Below, one piece after another: positions 54,257-62,846 of a DNA stretch of 64,000 nt. The first letter of the stretch is position 1. Every line of letters starts with the position of its first letter. Source of the stretch: Robiginitomaculum sp. (lineage in GTDB: Bacteria; Pseudomonadota; Alphaproteobacteria; Caulobacterales; Maricaulaceae); NCBI GenBank assembly GCA_021776635.1, contig JAJFFN010000009.1, forward strand, positions 1 to 64,000. Direction: 5' to 3'. The translations under genes were made by a program, and so were the position numbers. A model generated the notes under the pieces. That model searched no databases, was not told where the DNA came from, and saw only the letters and a list, made by a program, of their open reading frames with translations.

Positions 54257-55726
54257 ATGTTCCCTCTTTCTCGGCTTGCACTAATGGCGACTACAATTTT
54301 GACCATGACGGTGGTGGGGTGCGAAGCCAAGGATGTTCCTGAAAATAAAACAGTTAATCATAAAGTTGAAACAACAACAGAAATTGCCATCAACCCCGAA
54401 ATTCAAGTACTAGCAGATATCGCACTCAATGGCAGTCACGGTTATGATATTACGCGTTCTTTAACAACGCAAATCGGGCCGCGTTTGGCTGGAACGCCGC
54501 AAGAAGCCAATGCAAGGATTTGGGCGCAGGATAAATTTAAAGAGTTGGGGTTTGCAAATATTCGTACAGAATCCTTCCCCGTTAAAGGTTGGGCGCGCGG
54601 TCTTGAAAGCGCGACTATAGTGCAACCTTATCCACAAAATTTGGTGATTACGGCATTGGGTGGTTCAGTTGCAACGCCTACAGGTGGCATCCAGGCACCT
54701 GTGGCTTATTTTGAAAATTATGAAGCTTTAATAGATGCGCCCATAGGCAGCCTAGAAGGTAAAATTGCTTATGTTTCTGGGAAAATGATAAAGCACCGCG
54801 ACGGCGCAGGTTATGGCCCTGCTAACCAAAAGCGTAGAACGGGTGCCACAGAAGCCGCCAAACGTGGAGCCGTTGCTGTGCTTATTCGTTCTGTGGGAAC
54901 AGATACACACCGCATGCCACACACGGGACAAATGCGGTACGACGAAACAGTAAAGAAAATTCCAATAGCGGCTCTGTCAGCTCCTGATGCAGATCAACTG
55001 GACCGGATATTTGCCATGGATACATTAAACAGTGGTAAAATAGACAAGAGTAAAGATGTGGAGATTAAGCTCCACTTGGATACACGTGATCTTGGGGAAA
55101 AAACTTCAGGGAATGTTATGGCCGAAATTCGCGGTTCAGAGAAACCCGACGAAATCATTCTTATTGGTGCGCACTTAGACAGTTGGGATTTGGGAACGGG
55201 TGCAATAGACGACGGCGCAGGCGTTGGTATCGTCATGGGTGCAGCCAAAGTATTGATGGAATCGGGGTTAAAGCCTAAACGAACAATCCGTGTCGTGCTT
55301 TATGGTTCTGAAGAGGTTGGTTTAGTTGGTGCATTTGCCTATGCCAAAGCCCATAAAGATGAGCTTGGCAATCATATTTTGGCAACGGAATCTGATTTTG
55401 GCGCTGGCCGGATATATGCAATACAGGCAGGGGATACAGATGCAAATATTGCGGGTGTGTCCGCCATGGCACCTGAGTTCTCCTTTTTGGGAATAGAACC
55501 AAAGCAAGGTGATACAAATGGCGGCCCGGATATTATTCCGCTTAATGCCGCAGGTGTGCCAACTGTGCGTCTAAACCAAGACGGTACCGATTATTTTGAT
55601 TTACATCATACGCCGGACGACACTTTTGATAAAATTGACCCACAAGCCATGCAGCAAAATGTTGCGTCATACGCGACATTAATTTGGCTTGCTTCAGAAT
55701 CTAACAGTAATTTCCGCGACAAATAA
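54257..55726 (+). CDS. Lipoprotein M28-family peptidase
   Basis: A 489-aa exported lipoprotein with a lipobox VVGC (C22). Zinc ligands are visible in GAHLDSWDLGTGAIDDGAG, LYGSEEVGLVG, ATESDFGAG and LHHTPDDTF, consistent with an M28 carboxypeptidase Q-like or glutamate-type enzyme. It lies 13 nt ahead of the M20 gene, likely one operon with it and the nitronate monooxygenase-like gene. The 187-nt gap upstream must hold divergent promoters for the two M28 genes. Confidence 0.88.
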   Translation: MFPLSRLALMATTILTMTVVGCEAKDVPENKTVNHKVETTTEIAINPEIQVLADIALNGSHGYDITRSLTTQIGPRLAGTPQEANARIWAQDKFKELGFANIRTESFPVKGWARGLESATIVQPYPQNLVITALGGSVATPTGGIQAPVAYFENYEALIDAPIGSLEGKIAYVSGKMIKHRDGAGYGPANQKRRTGATEAAKRGAVAVLIRSVGTDTHRMPHTGQMRYDETVKKIPIAALSAPDADQLDRIFAMDTLNSGKIDKSKDVEIKLHLDTRDLGEKTSGNVMAEIRGSEKPDEIILIGAHLDSWDLGTGAIDDGAGVGIVMGAAKVLMESGLKPKRTIRVVLYGSEEVGLVGAFAYAKAHKDELGNHILATESDFGAGRIYAIQAGDTDANIAGVSAMAPEFSFLGIEPKQGDTNGGPDIIPLNAAGVPTVRLNQDGTDYFDLHHTPDDTFDKIDPQAMQQNVASYATLIWLASESNSNFRDK

Positions 55727-55739
55727 AAGGAGACTTTCT

Positions 55740-57035
55740 ATGCGCTTTTCAAAAAAAATGGCGGCAGCACTTTTGGCAACAACACTGTTATCCACGGGGG
55801 CACACGCAGAAGATTTAAATAAATTATACAGATATTTACATGCAAATCCTGAACTTTCGCTCATGGAAACAAAGACGGCATCTCTCCTTGCTGGCAAGCT
55901 AAAGAAACTGGGCTTTGAAGTTACGGAACACGTTGGCGGGACTGGTGTTGTCGCCGTCATGAAAAATGGTGTGGGGCCAACAGTTATGATCCGTGCCGAC
56001 ATGGACGGTCTTCCCGTTGTTGAACAAACCGGTGTTGCCTATGCCAGTTCTGCAATAGCCCCAAATAGAGACGGTATTGAAAAACCGGCCATGCATGCCT
56101 GTGGGCACGATATCCATATGACAGTACATATTGGAACGGCTGAGCGTATGGTGGCAGAGAAAGCCAATTGGTCAGGGACTTTGGTGATGATATTGCAACC
56201 CGCCGAAGAATTGGGCTTGGGTGCCGGTATGATGCTTGATGATGGCCTGTTTGAACGCTTTCCAAGACCGGATTATAATTTAGCCCTACATGATAATTCA
56301 ACAATGGCTTCTGGAACTGTCGGGATAGTACCTGGATATGCACTTGCAAATGTTGATAGTGTTGACATTACGGTCCGCGGTTTAGGTGGTCACGGAGCTT
56401 ACCCACATACGACGAAAGATCCGATTGTTTTGGCTTCACAAATGGTTGGTGCCTTTCAAACTATCATTTCGCGCGAAACATCCCCATTGGATTCAGCGGT
56501 GCTAACCGTTGGTTCTATTCACGGCGGCACCAAGCATAATATTATTTCTGATGAAGTTAAGCTCCAATTGACCTTGCGTTCGTACAAAGATGAGGTGCGT
56601 ATGAATACGATAAATTCTATTAAACGTATCGCAAACGGCCTTGGACGTGCGGCAGGTCTACCTGATGATAAACTGCCATTGGTTACTGTGCGCGACGCAG
56701 AGTTTACACCCGCTACCTATAATAATCCTGAACTGGCCAACACAGTTAAGCTGGCAATTGGTGCGCAGATTGGCGCAGACAATGTTATTGACATGCAGCC
56801 AGTTATGGGCGGCGAGGACTTTGGTGCCTATGGGCGGGTTGATCCCAAAATACCAAGCTTTCTATTTTGGCTTGGCGCCGTTGATCCAGATGTCATTGCT
56901 GCGGCCAAAAAAGACGGCACTATATTACCGTCATTACATTCCCCGTTCTTTGCACCAGATTACCAACCTACTATAGAAACTGGTGTTGCAGCTATGACTG
57001 CCGCTGCCATTGATTTGATGAATGCGAAAAGTTAA
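55740..57035 (+). CDS. Exported M20-family amidohydrolase
   Basis: About 431 aa. ATG 55740 is chosen because AAAGGAGA lies 5-13 nt upstream and the product then starts with a signal peptide (MRFSKKMAAALLATTLLSTG, cleavage near AHA). The M20D metal motifs appear in order: MHACGHDIHM, PAEELGLGA, a GGEDFGAYG, and ADMDGLPV earlier. The class includes N-acyl-amino acid and IAA-amide hydrolases; the substrate is not known. Its stop overlaps the next ATG (TAATG). Confidence 0.9.
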   Translation: MRFSKKMAAALLATTLLSTGAHAEDLNKLYRYLHANPELSLMETKTASLLAGKLKKLGFEVTEHVGGTGVVAVMKNGVGPTVMIRADMDGLPVVEQTGVAYASSAIAPNRDGIEKPAMHACGHDIHMTVHIGTAERMVAEKANWSGTLVMILQPAEELGLGAGMMLDDGLFERFPRPDYNLALHDNSTMASGTVGIVPGYALANVDSVDITVRGLGGHGAYPHTTKDPIVLASQMVGAFQTIISRETSPLDSAVLTVGSIHGGTKHNIISDEVKLQLTLRSYKDEVRMNTINSIKRIANGLGRAAGLPDDKLPLVTVRDAEFTPATYNNPELANTVKLAIGAQIGADNVIDMQPVMGGEDFGAYGRVDPKIPSFLFWLGAVDPDVIAAAKKDGTILPSLHSPFFAPDYQPTIETGVAAMTAAAIDLMNAKS

Positions 57036-57991
57036 TGGCTCTGCCTGAAATTTTGCAAAACCTGGACCTTCCAGTAATTGGGGCCCCGATGTTTATTGTA
57101 TCAGGCCCTGAGCTTGTCATTGCACAGTGTAAGGCTGGTATTGTTGGTTCGTTTCCTGCTCTCAATGCACGTCCTGCCGATCAATTAGAAGTTTGGATAA
57201 AACGTATCAAATCTGAGCTTGCTGCGTACCAAAAAGAAAATCCAGATAAAAAAGTTGCGCCGTTTGCCGTAAACCAGATTTGTCACATGTCAAACAACCG
57301 TTTGCAGCAGGACATGGAAACCTGTGTGCGCGAACAGGTGCCAATTATTATTACATCGCTGCGTCCTCCAAAAGCGGTGATAGATGCAGTACATTCTTAT
57401 GGTGGTATCGTGTTGCACGATGTTATAAACATTCGCCATGCCAAAAAGGCATTATCAGAAGGTGCAGACGGTATTATCGCTGTTTGCGCAGGCGCAGGCG
57501 GCCATGCTGGATTATTGTCACCATATGCACTCATTCCTGAAATTCGTGAATTCCATGATGGTCCACTTATGTGTTCTGGGTCCATTTCCACAGGCGGCAG
57601 TATTTTAGGCGCGCAAGCTATCGGCGCGGACCTTGCTTATATAGGCACACGGTTTATTGCTTGTAAGGAAGCCAATGCACCGGAAGGTTACAAACAAATG
57701 ATAATAGACTCGTCTGGACAAGATATTGTTTATTCATCTTTGTTTACTGGCATTCACGGCAATTATCTAAAAGAGTCTGTGCGTTCTGCGGGTCTTGACC
57801 CCGATAATCTTCCATCAGCCGATAAATCGACTATGAATTTTGGCTCTGGGGGTTCCGACGCAAAAGCCTGGAAAGATATTTGGGGGTCGGGGCAGGGCGT
57901 TGGCAGCATTCAAAGTGCGCCGAGCGTTGCTGATATAGTCACAGAGCTTAAATCCGAATACGACGCGGCAAAGCACCGCTTGGGCGTTTAG
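57035..57991 (+). CDS. Nitronate monooxygenase-family flavoprotein
   Basis: A 318-aa FMN TIM-barrel protein of the 2-nitropropane dioxygenase/nitronate monooxygenase family. It opens LPVIGAPMFIVSGPELV, with an FMN-phosphate region GADGIIAVCAGAGGHAG and GSISTGGSILGAQAIGADLAYIGTRF. It would oxidise nitronates or a related acid and use FMN. Coupled by TAATG to the amidohydrolase. The physiological substrate is unknown. Confidence 0.88.
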   Translation: MALPEILQNLDLPVIGAPMFIVSGPELVIAQCKAGIVGSFPALNARPADQLEVWIKRIKSELAAYQKENPDKKVAPFAVNQICHMSNNRLQQDMETCVREQVPIIITSLRPPKAVIDAVHSYGGIVLHDVINIRHAKKALSEGADGIIAVCAGAGGHAGLLSPYALIPEIREFHDGPLMCSGSISTGGSILGAQAIGADLAYIGTRFIACKEANAPEGYKQMIIDSSGQDIVYSSLFTGIHGNYLKESVRSAGLDPDNLPSADKSTMNFGSGGSDAKAWKDIWGSGQGVGSIQSAPSVADIVTELKSEYDAAKHRLGV

Positions 57992-58207
57992 AGCAAAAAT
58001 ATATTTAAATTTGCAAAATTTTTAGGATAGAATAGCTTTCGCCATTGCATTTTTTATACGTTTAATGTTATTTGTAATAGGTAGTTTTGGCAAATGACCT
58101 TAAGGGAGGTTATTTTTGAATTAGAGCAATGAAGCACAATGCAATAACAGATAAATCGGCACCCAATCGCCGTACGTTTTTAATCATTCCAAGAAGGGGA
58201 TATTTAT

Positions 58208-59086
58208 ATGTCTAATATTATTGAAAATATAACAGGCTGTGGCATTTGGCCATTGCTAGTTGGCGCTATTATCGGGTTGATACTCGGTTGGATTATTTGG
58301 GGTCGAAAGACACATGTTGGTGATTTAACCAGTGAAGGAGAAGGTCAATTACGTGCGGAAGCTGACGGCTTACGGTCACGTGTAAACGAACTTGAAACTG
58401 AAGCAGGTAAAATGAAAAACAACTTGTCTTCTGCTTCTGCTGCTGCAACGCCGTCTGGTGATGACGACGATGAGACTTATGCGCTTGAATGGCGTAACCG
58501 TTATTTGGCCGCACGTGTTAAATATTTAGAAGGTCGTATTGCTGATACACCAAAAGCCAAGGCGGCAGCCAAGAAAAAACCAGCAGCCAAGAAAAAACCG
58601 GCAGCCAAGAAAAAACCAGCAGCCAAGAAAAAAGCACCTGCTAAAAAAGTTGTGAAGAAAGCTGCACCCAAGAAGGCTGCAGCCAAGAAAGCAGCTCCCA
58701 AGAAAGTAGCTCCCAAGAAAGTAGCTCCTAAGAAATCTACAGCTAAAAAAGCACCAGCAAAGAAAACGGCATCTCCGAACGCTAAATATCTGGCTGAAGT
58801 CCGCAAATATGACGCTAAGGCCAGTGCCAAAGTTGTTGACAATATTGTTAAATATTGCGGCGTATCTCTACGTAGTCGCGATGCTTCGTTGGTTGCTTGT
58901 TCTGACGAGAAAGAGCGCAATACGGTTGCAACAGGTTTTTGTACTAAAAAGCTTGGCATGACCAAAGGCCAAAAAGAGCTTGTAAGTGACGTTTGTACGC
59001 AAATGAAAGGGCAACGCTTTAAGAACCGTGTGACCTTCTATTATTTGTGTGCAAAGTCTGCCCGTAAGATGTCAGTCTTTAAATAG
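58208..59086 (+). CDS. Membrane-anchored histone-H1-like protein with DUF2853 domain
   Basis: A 292-aa protein of unusual design. An N-terminal hydrophobic segment (about 10-33, GIWPLLVGAIIGLILGWIIW) is followed by an acidic/coiled-coil-like region. Next comes an H1-like Lys/Ala/Pro tract (about 115-190) with AAKKKP and APKKA repeats, then a C-terminal DUF2853 domain (about 193-292, AEVRKYDAKASAKVVDNIV). The tract could bind DNA or RNA close to the membrane; DUF2853 has no established function. AAGGGG lies upstream of the ATG, and a strong terminator follows the gene. Confidence 0.85.
   Translation: MSNIIENITGCGIWPLLVGAIIGLILGWIIWGRKTHVGDLTSEGEGQLRAEADGLRSRVNELETEAGKMKNNLSSASAAATPSGDDDDETYALEWRNRYLAARVKYLEGRIADTPKAKAAAKKKPAAKKKPAAKKKPAAKKKAPAKKVVKKAAPKKAAAKKAAPKKVAPKKVAPKKSTAKKAPAKKTASPNAKYLAEVRKYDAKASAKVVDNIVKYCGVSLRSRDASLVACSDEKERNTVATGFCTKKLGMTKGQKELVSDVCTQMKGQRFKNRVTFYYLCAKSARKMSVFK
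58565..58636 (+). repeat. 18-nt repeats encoding AAKKKP units
   Basis: Four successive 18-nt units based on GCAGCCAAGAAAAAACCA (58565-58582, 58583-58600, 58601-58618, 58619-58636, the last degenerate) encode Ala-Ala-Lys-Lys-Lys-Pro repeats. They belong to the low-complexity basic tract of the histone-like protein. Confidence 0.85.
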
Positions 59087-59116
59087 GCAAATATATCCAC
59101 GGCTTTTAAACATGAA

Positions 59117-59140
59117 AACCCGCCTTTTGGCGGGTTTTTT
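59117..59140 (+). terminator. Intrinsic terminator after the histone-like gene
   Basis: A perfect 8-bp stem AACCCGCC / GGCGGGTT around a TTTT loop, ending in a run of six Ts (59135-59140) that starts within the stem. It lies 31 nt after the stop. It is the clearest terminator in the window and separates the histone-like gene from the lysis cassette. Confidence 0.92.
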
Positions 59141-59195
59141 AGTGCTCTAAAGACAACTTTATCCTTGGGTTTCATAAGTACAGTATTCTGCTCTT

Positions 59196-59615
59196 ATGCA
59201 GGTAGTACACACAATCCAAAACACAAATGCGCCGCACTGGTATAAATCTCGGTGGCCTAATTTTACGTCGTCTGAAATGGCGTGTCGTCACTGCGGCGAA
59301 ATTTACTATTGGCCCGAGTTTATGGATTGTTTGCAGCGCGCACGTAATCTTGCGACAAAGCCATTTCGGATTAACTCTGCCCATAGGTGCTCATATCATA
59401 ATGCGCGCGTGGGCGGTGCGCCGCTCTCTCAACATTTGAAATTAGCGGTGGATATTTCCCTCACTGAACATGAACCATTGTTTCTATACCAAGCTTGTAA
59501 GCAGGCTGGATTTACAGGCTTTGGGTTCTATCAAACTTTTCTCCACATCGACCTGGGTCCAAGACGGTCTTGGTACGGCAACACAAAGGCAAAACAATTA
59601 TGGCAAACTTACTAA
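59196..59615 (+). CDS. M15-family (D-Ala-D-Ala) peptidase, phage-type endolysin
   Basis: A 139-aa protein with the M15_3 peptidase pattern. RINSAHRCSYHNARVGG is followed by SQHLKLAVDIS with the zinc His and Asp, and a final FLHIDLG with the third histidine. No signal peptide is present, as for holin-dependent phage endolysins. It overlaps the next holin-like gene by 16 nt. The pair is a lysis module; no structural phage genes are in the window. It starts at ATG 59196 after the terminator. Confidence 0.82.
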   Translation: MQVVHTIQNTNAPHWYKSRWPNFTSSEMACRHCGEIYYWPEFMDCLQRARNLATKPFRINSAHRCSYHNARVGGAPLSQHLKLAVDISLTEHEPLFLYQACKQAGFTGFGFYQTFLHIDLGPRRSWYGNTKAKQLWQTY

Positions 59616-60070
59616 GTTTCGGCGCAGACGCAGTTGCAGGCGGTGCATTTGGGATTGTTGGTACGGCTCTGGGCCGTGTCGCATCTTATTTCGAGCGCAA
59701 ACAAACCTTCGCACAGGAAGAAAAACGCTGGGGGCATGAATTGCAATTGCACGAACTGCAGATGCGCACCAACAAACAAGAAACAGAAATGGAACTTGCC
59801 ATTGCAGCGCAAAAAGGCTCATGGGATGGTTTGAAAGTTTCCCTTGAAGCAGATGCCAATATCGGCATTGCGGCACAATGGGTGATCAATATTTTGCGTC
59901 TTGTCAGGCCAACGCTAACATTGTTGCTTTGGCTGATTACAGCCTGGATATTTGCCCGCACTCAAGATGGTGATATAGCCAATGCAGCCGTGTTTGCCGC
60001 TACCGCAGCAACCCTGTGGTGGTTCGGCGATAGGGCACCAAAACCAAAATCACCAGTTTTAGGCAGCTAA
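59600..60070 (+). CDS. Holin-family protein
   Basis: About 156 aa, start at ATG 59600. A glycine-rich amphipathic N-terminus (ADAVAGGAFGIVGTALG) is followed by a charged helical stretch, then two hydrophobic helices (about 106-124 and 131-146) and a short basic tail. This matches the family of phage/gene-transfer-agent holins found next to M15-type endolysins. It overlaps the endolysin gene by 16 nt and its 3' end overlaps the convergent DUF3667 gene by 12 nt. Confidence 0.72.
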   Translation: MANLLSFGADAVAGGAFGIVGTALGRVASYFERKQTFAQEEKRWGHELQLHELQMRTNKQETEMELAIAAQKGSWDGLKVSLEADANIGIAAQWVINILRLVRPTLTLLLWLITAWIFARTQDGDIANAAVFAATAATLWWFGDRAPKPKSPVLGS

Positions 60071-61156
60071 ATTAGCGATAGAGTATAGGCTAATGGATAA
60101 AATGGCGGACAGTAGGAAAATACTATAAACCGTGCTAACAATTACCGTCGTTACTATGGTTTTAAACCAACCCCGATTAAACATACGTTTCAGTGATAAA
60201 GGTAGATAAATAATAAACAATATGACCAGGGTTTTGGCGACAAAGCTGCCCGGTAATATCTTTGCTAAAATCACAGCGAATAACAAAGACATGAAAAACA
60301 CGGCGTGAATATACATGGCGTGGATTAAGTGATCATAGAGAAGAGCATTGGAGCCGCGGATAAATATGGCACCCATAATCATGGCAAATGGCACCATGAA
60401 GAACATCACACGCGGCAACCAAGTATTAAATGCCGCATTAAATTGCTTGGGATTTTTCAAGAATATTTTAAAGGCTTTTAGTGCCTCTTCATCTGAGAGC
60501 GCCTCCTCAGGTGGATTTTCTAATTGACTATCGGTTTGAATGGTTTTGAGAAACCCTTGCGTCACTGTATCGTCTGATAAACTTTCAAAGGTTTTTTGCG
60601 ACTGAAAAAACAAGGGTTTGATGCTATAATCACTCAGCAAGGCTAACGAATTTTGACCAACGATGTTTTCTCCTAGGATTGAGGGTAAGGTATTGGAGTT
60701 CTTCAAATTCTCGATCTTTTCTATTTCTGCAGCTTTGAGCTGTGCTTTAGGTTGAATTGATAGAGCAAATAAATTTGTTTGAGTGATTGCTAAAAAACCG
60801 AAAAACATAAAGCTGACGACCAAGTAAACGCGTATTGGTGGGGAATAGGTTGTCCGGGCGCCATTGGCATATGCATGGGCGACTTTACCTGGTTTGCGTA
60901 ATAAATCAGCCCAAGTACGCCACATACGCCCTTCGAACGAGAATACGCCTGCCAAGCTTTCCCAAATCAAGCGCCATAATGATCTGCGAAGATCGTCGTT
61001 TTTTTGCCCGCAATTACCGCAATATATTTGCTTAATCTTAGCACCACAGGATTTGCAATCCTCATAGGTGTTTTCTGTAGGGACAGGTTTTTTGTCCCCC
61101 GTCACTGCACTGGCAAGGATTATTCCTTCTTCAGTTTCACCTAAATCTGTACTCAT
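60059..61156 (-). CDS. DUF3667-type membrane protein with N-terminal zinc ribbon
   Basis: About 365 aa. It begins with a zinc-ribbon-like CKSCGAKIKQIYCGNCGQK (two CxxC pairs), then VFSFEGRMWRTWADLLRKPG and a first membrane helix; four or so further hydrophobic segments are at the C-terminus. This fits the DUF3667 family, of unknown function. I choose ATG 61156 with GGGG about 8 nt upstream over the longer frame start at 61189. A long polar domain lies between helix 1 and the rest. Confidence 0.8.
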   Translation of the reverse strand: MSTDLGETEEGIILASAVTGDKKPVPTENTYEDCKSCGAKIKQIYCGNCGQKNDDLRRSLWRLIWESLAGVFSFEGRMWRTWADLLRKPGKVAHAYANGARTTYSPPIRVYLVVSFMFFGFLAITQTNLFALSIQPKAQLKAAEIEKIENLKNSNTLPSILGENIVGQNSLALLSDYSIKPLFFQSQKTFESLSDDTVTQGFLKTIQTDSQLENPPEEALSDEEALKAFKIFLKNPKQFNAAFNTWLPRVMFFMVPFAMIMGAIFIRGSNALLYDHLIHAMYIHAVFFMSLLFAVILAKILPGSFVAKTLVILFIIYLPLSLKRMFNRGWFKTIVTTVIVSTVYSIFLLSAILSISLYSIANLAA

Positions 61157-61261
61157 TTTATACCCCGAAGAAAAATAGTCTATAAGCAACTAATTGCATA
61201 TAAAAAGATTGTACCAATCGTTTCTATAGCATAGCATAGTAAAAAATTATAGGATTACAAA

Positions 61262-62065
61262 ATGTATTCAGGACAAAGTATCGCAATTACAGGGGCCGGC
61301 GGTGGTATAGGCCGTGCTATGGCGGAGAAATTTTTAGCGCAGGGCGCAAAGGTGGCTATCTCAGACATAAATACTGAACTGGTAGAGAAAACGGCAGCTG
61401 AAATAGGAGCAACGGCTTTTACGTGTGATGTTGCCAGCGAGGAAGCTATCACGGCTTTCATTCAAGGCGCAGAAGCAGCCAATGGCCCAGTGGACGTATT
61501 TGTTTCAAATGCAGGCGTTGGTTTTCCTGACGAACCAGGTGGGCACGCTGCGGGCGGTTCCAATGAGAGCTGGGAGCTAAGCTGGCAAATTAATGTTATG
61601 TCCAGTGTGTACGCCTCTCGCGCGCTTATTCCGGGTTGGAAGAAGCGCGGCCAAGAGGGCGTAAAGGGCAGGTTTGTCATCGTTGCATCGGCGGCGGGGT
61701 TGCTGGCACAGGTCTATTCTGGTTCTTATACAACAACAAAGCATGCAGCAGTCGGATTTGCAGAATATATGGCGATTATGCATAAAGCTGACGGCATCAA
61801 GGTGCATTGTGTCTGCCCACAATATGTTAAAACCAATATGACGAAAGGCATGACAGAAATTAAAGAGGGACCGGGTAAACATTTGGAAGCGTCCGATGTT
61901 GCGGATAGCTTATTCGCTGCGATTGAAAAAGACGAATTTTTAGTGTTGCCGCATCCTGTGATTAAAGATTACTTTCAGGCTAAAGCAGCGGATCCTGATA
62001 ACTATATTGGCGGGATGGCTTACCGCGCAAAAACAATAGATAAGGGACACATCCCTTTACAATAA
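61262..62065 (+). CDS. SDR family oxidoreductase
   Basis: A 267-aa short-chain dehydrogenase with TGAGGGIGRAMAEK at about 10-23, SNAGVG, a catalytic-type Ser (VASAAGLL) and YTTTKHA with the Tyr-Lys pair. The segment CPQYVKTNMTKGM follows. AGGA lies about 8 nt before the ATG. It opens a set of lipid/acyl-CoA genes on the plus strand; the substrate is unknown. Confidence 0.88.
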   Translation: MYSGQSIAITGAGGGIGRAMAEKFLAQGAKVAISDINTELVEKTAAEIGATAFTCDVASEEAITAFIQGAEAANGPVDVFVSNAGVGFPDEPGGHAAGGSNESWELSWQINVMSSVYASRALIPGWKKRGQEGVKGRFVIVASAAGLLAQVYSGSYTTTKHAAVGFAEYMAIMHKADGIKVHCVCPQYVKTNMTKGMTEIKEGPGKHLEASDVADSLFAAIEKDEFLVLPHPVIKDYFQAKAADPDNYIGGMAYRAKTIDKGHIPLQ

Positions 62066-62087
62066 TAAAAACAAATAGGAGACGAAG

Positions 62088-62846
62088 ATGGCAAGATTTG
62101 ATTTAACGGGTAAGGTAGCCCTCGTAGCGGGTGCAAGCCGGGGCATAGGGGCAGCAATCGCGCACGCTATGGCAGAACAAGGGGCCCATGTGATTTGTAC
62201 ATCGCGAAAGGTAGAAGATTGCCAAAAAGTAGCGGACGAAATAATTGCAAACGGCGGAAAAGCCAGTGCAATGACATTGCATTTGGGTGTTATGCAAAAT
62301 CTTGATGATGCTGTCGCCAGTATTGCTGCTGCTCATGGACGGCTTGATATCCTAATTAATAATGGTGCTACCAACGTATTTTACGGGCCAGCTCATGAAT
62401 GCCCAGAAAGTGCTTATGACAAGACCATGGAAGTCAATGTGAAGGGGCCGTATTTTCTGACGGCAAAGGCCATACCCCTGATGATAAAAGGCGGCGGCGG
62501 TGCGATTGTCAATGTGGCAAGTATTGACGGGCTTAATCCAGGTTTATTACGTACTGTATACGGCATGACCAAGGCTGCAGTCATCAACATGACCAAGGGC
62601 TATGCCAAAGAATATGGTCGTAAAAAAATTAGGGTCAATGCGCTCCTGCCTGGATTTACGGATACTAAGCTTGCCAGTGCTCTTAAGGATATGCCGGGTA
62701 TTGATCAATATCTTGATGCAAATTTAGCGATACCGCGTATGGCGCAGCCAGAAGAAATGGTAGGTGCAGTTTTGCTTATGGTTAGTGATGAAGGTTCTTA
62801 CATTACGGGCGAAAGCATTGTTGTAGACGGCGGCATGACGATTTAA
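62088..62846 (+). CDS. SDR family oxidoreductase (FabG-like)
   Basis: A 252-aa classical SDR: GASRGIGAAIAHAMAEQG at about 15-32, INNGATN in place of the usual NNAG, catalytic-type VASIDG and YGMTKAAV, and a C-terminal GESIVVDGGMTI. It probably acts on a hydroxyacyl or related substrate in the acyl-CoA pathway suggested by its neighbours. AGGAGA precedes the ATG. The next gene begins directly at the stop. Confidence 0.9.
   Translation: MARFDLTGKVALVAGASRGIGAAIAHAMAEQGAHVICTSRKVEDCQKVADEIIANGGKASAMTLHLGVMQNLDDAVASIAAAHGRLDILINNGATNVFYGPAHECPESAYDKTMEVNVKGPYFLTAKAIPLMIKGGGGAIVNVASIDGLNPGLLRTVYGMTKAAVINMTKGYAKEYGRKKIRVNALLPGFTDTKLASALKDMPGIDQYLDANLAIPRMAQPEEMVGAVLLMVSDEGSYITGESIVVDGGMTI

Noticed and set aside
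58501..58965. 154-codon minus-strand frame with alanine/phenylalanine/leucine repeats
   Set aside because: It is the shadow of the Lys/Ala repeat tract of the plus-strand histone-like gene; no ribosome site and low-complexity composition.
59196..60070. Interpretation as an intact prophage
   Set aside because: Only a lysis pair is present; no integrase, terminase, capsid, tail genes or attachment repeats were seen.
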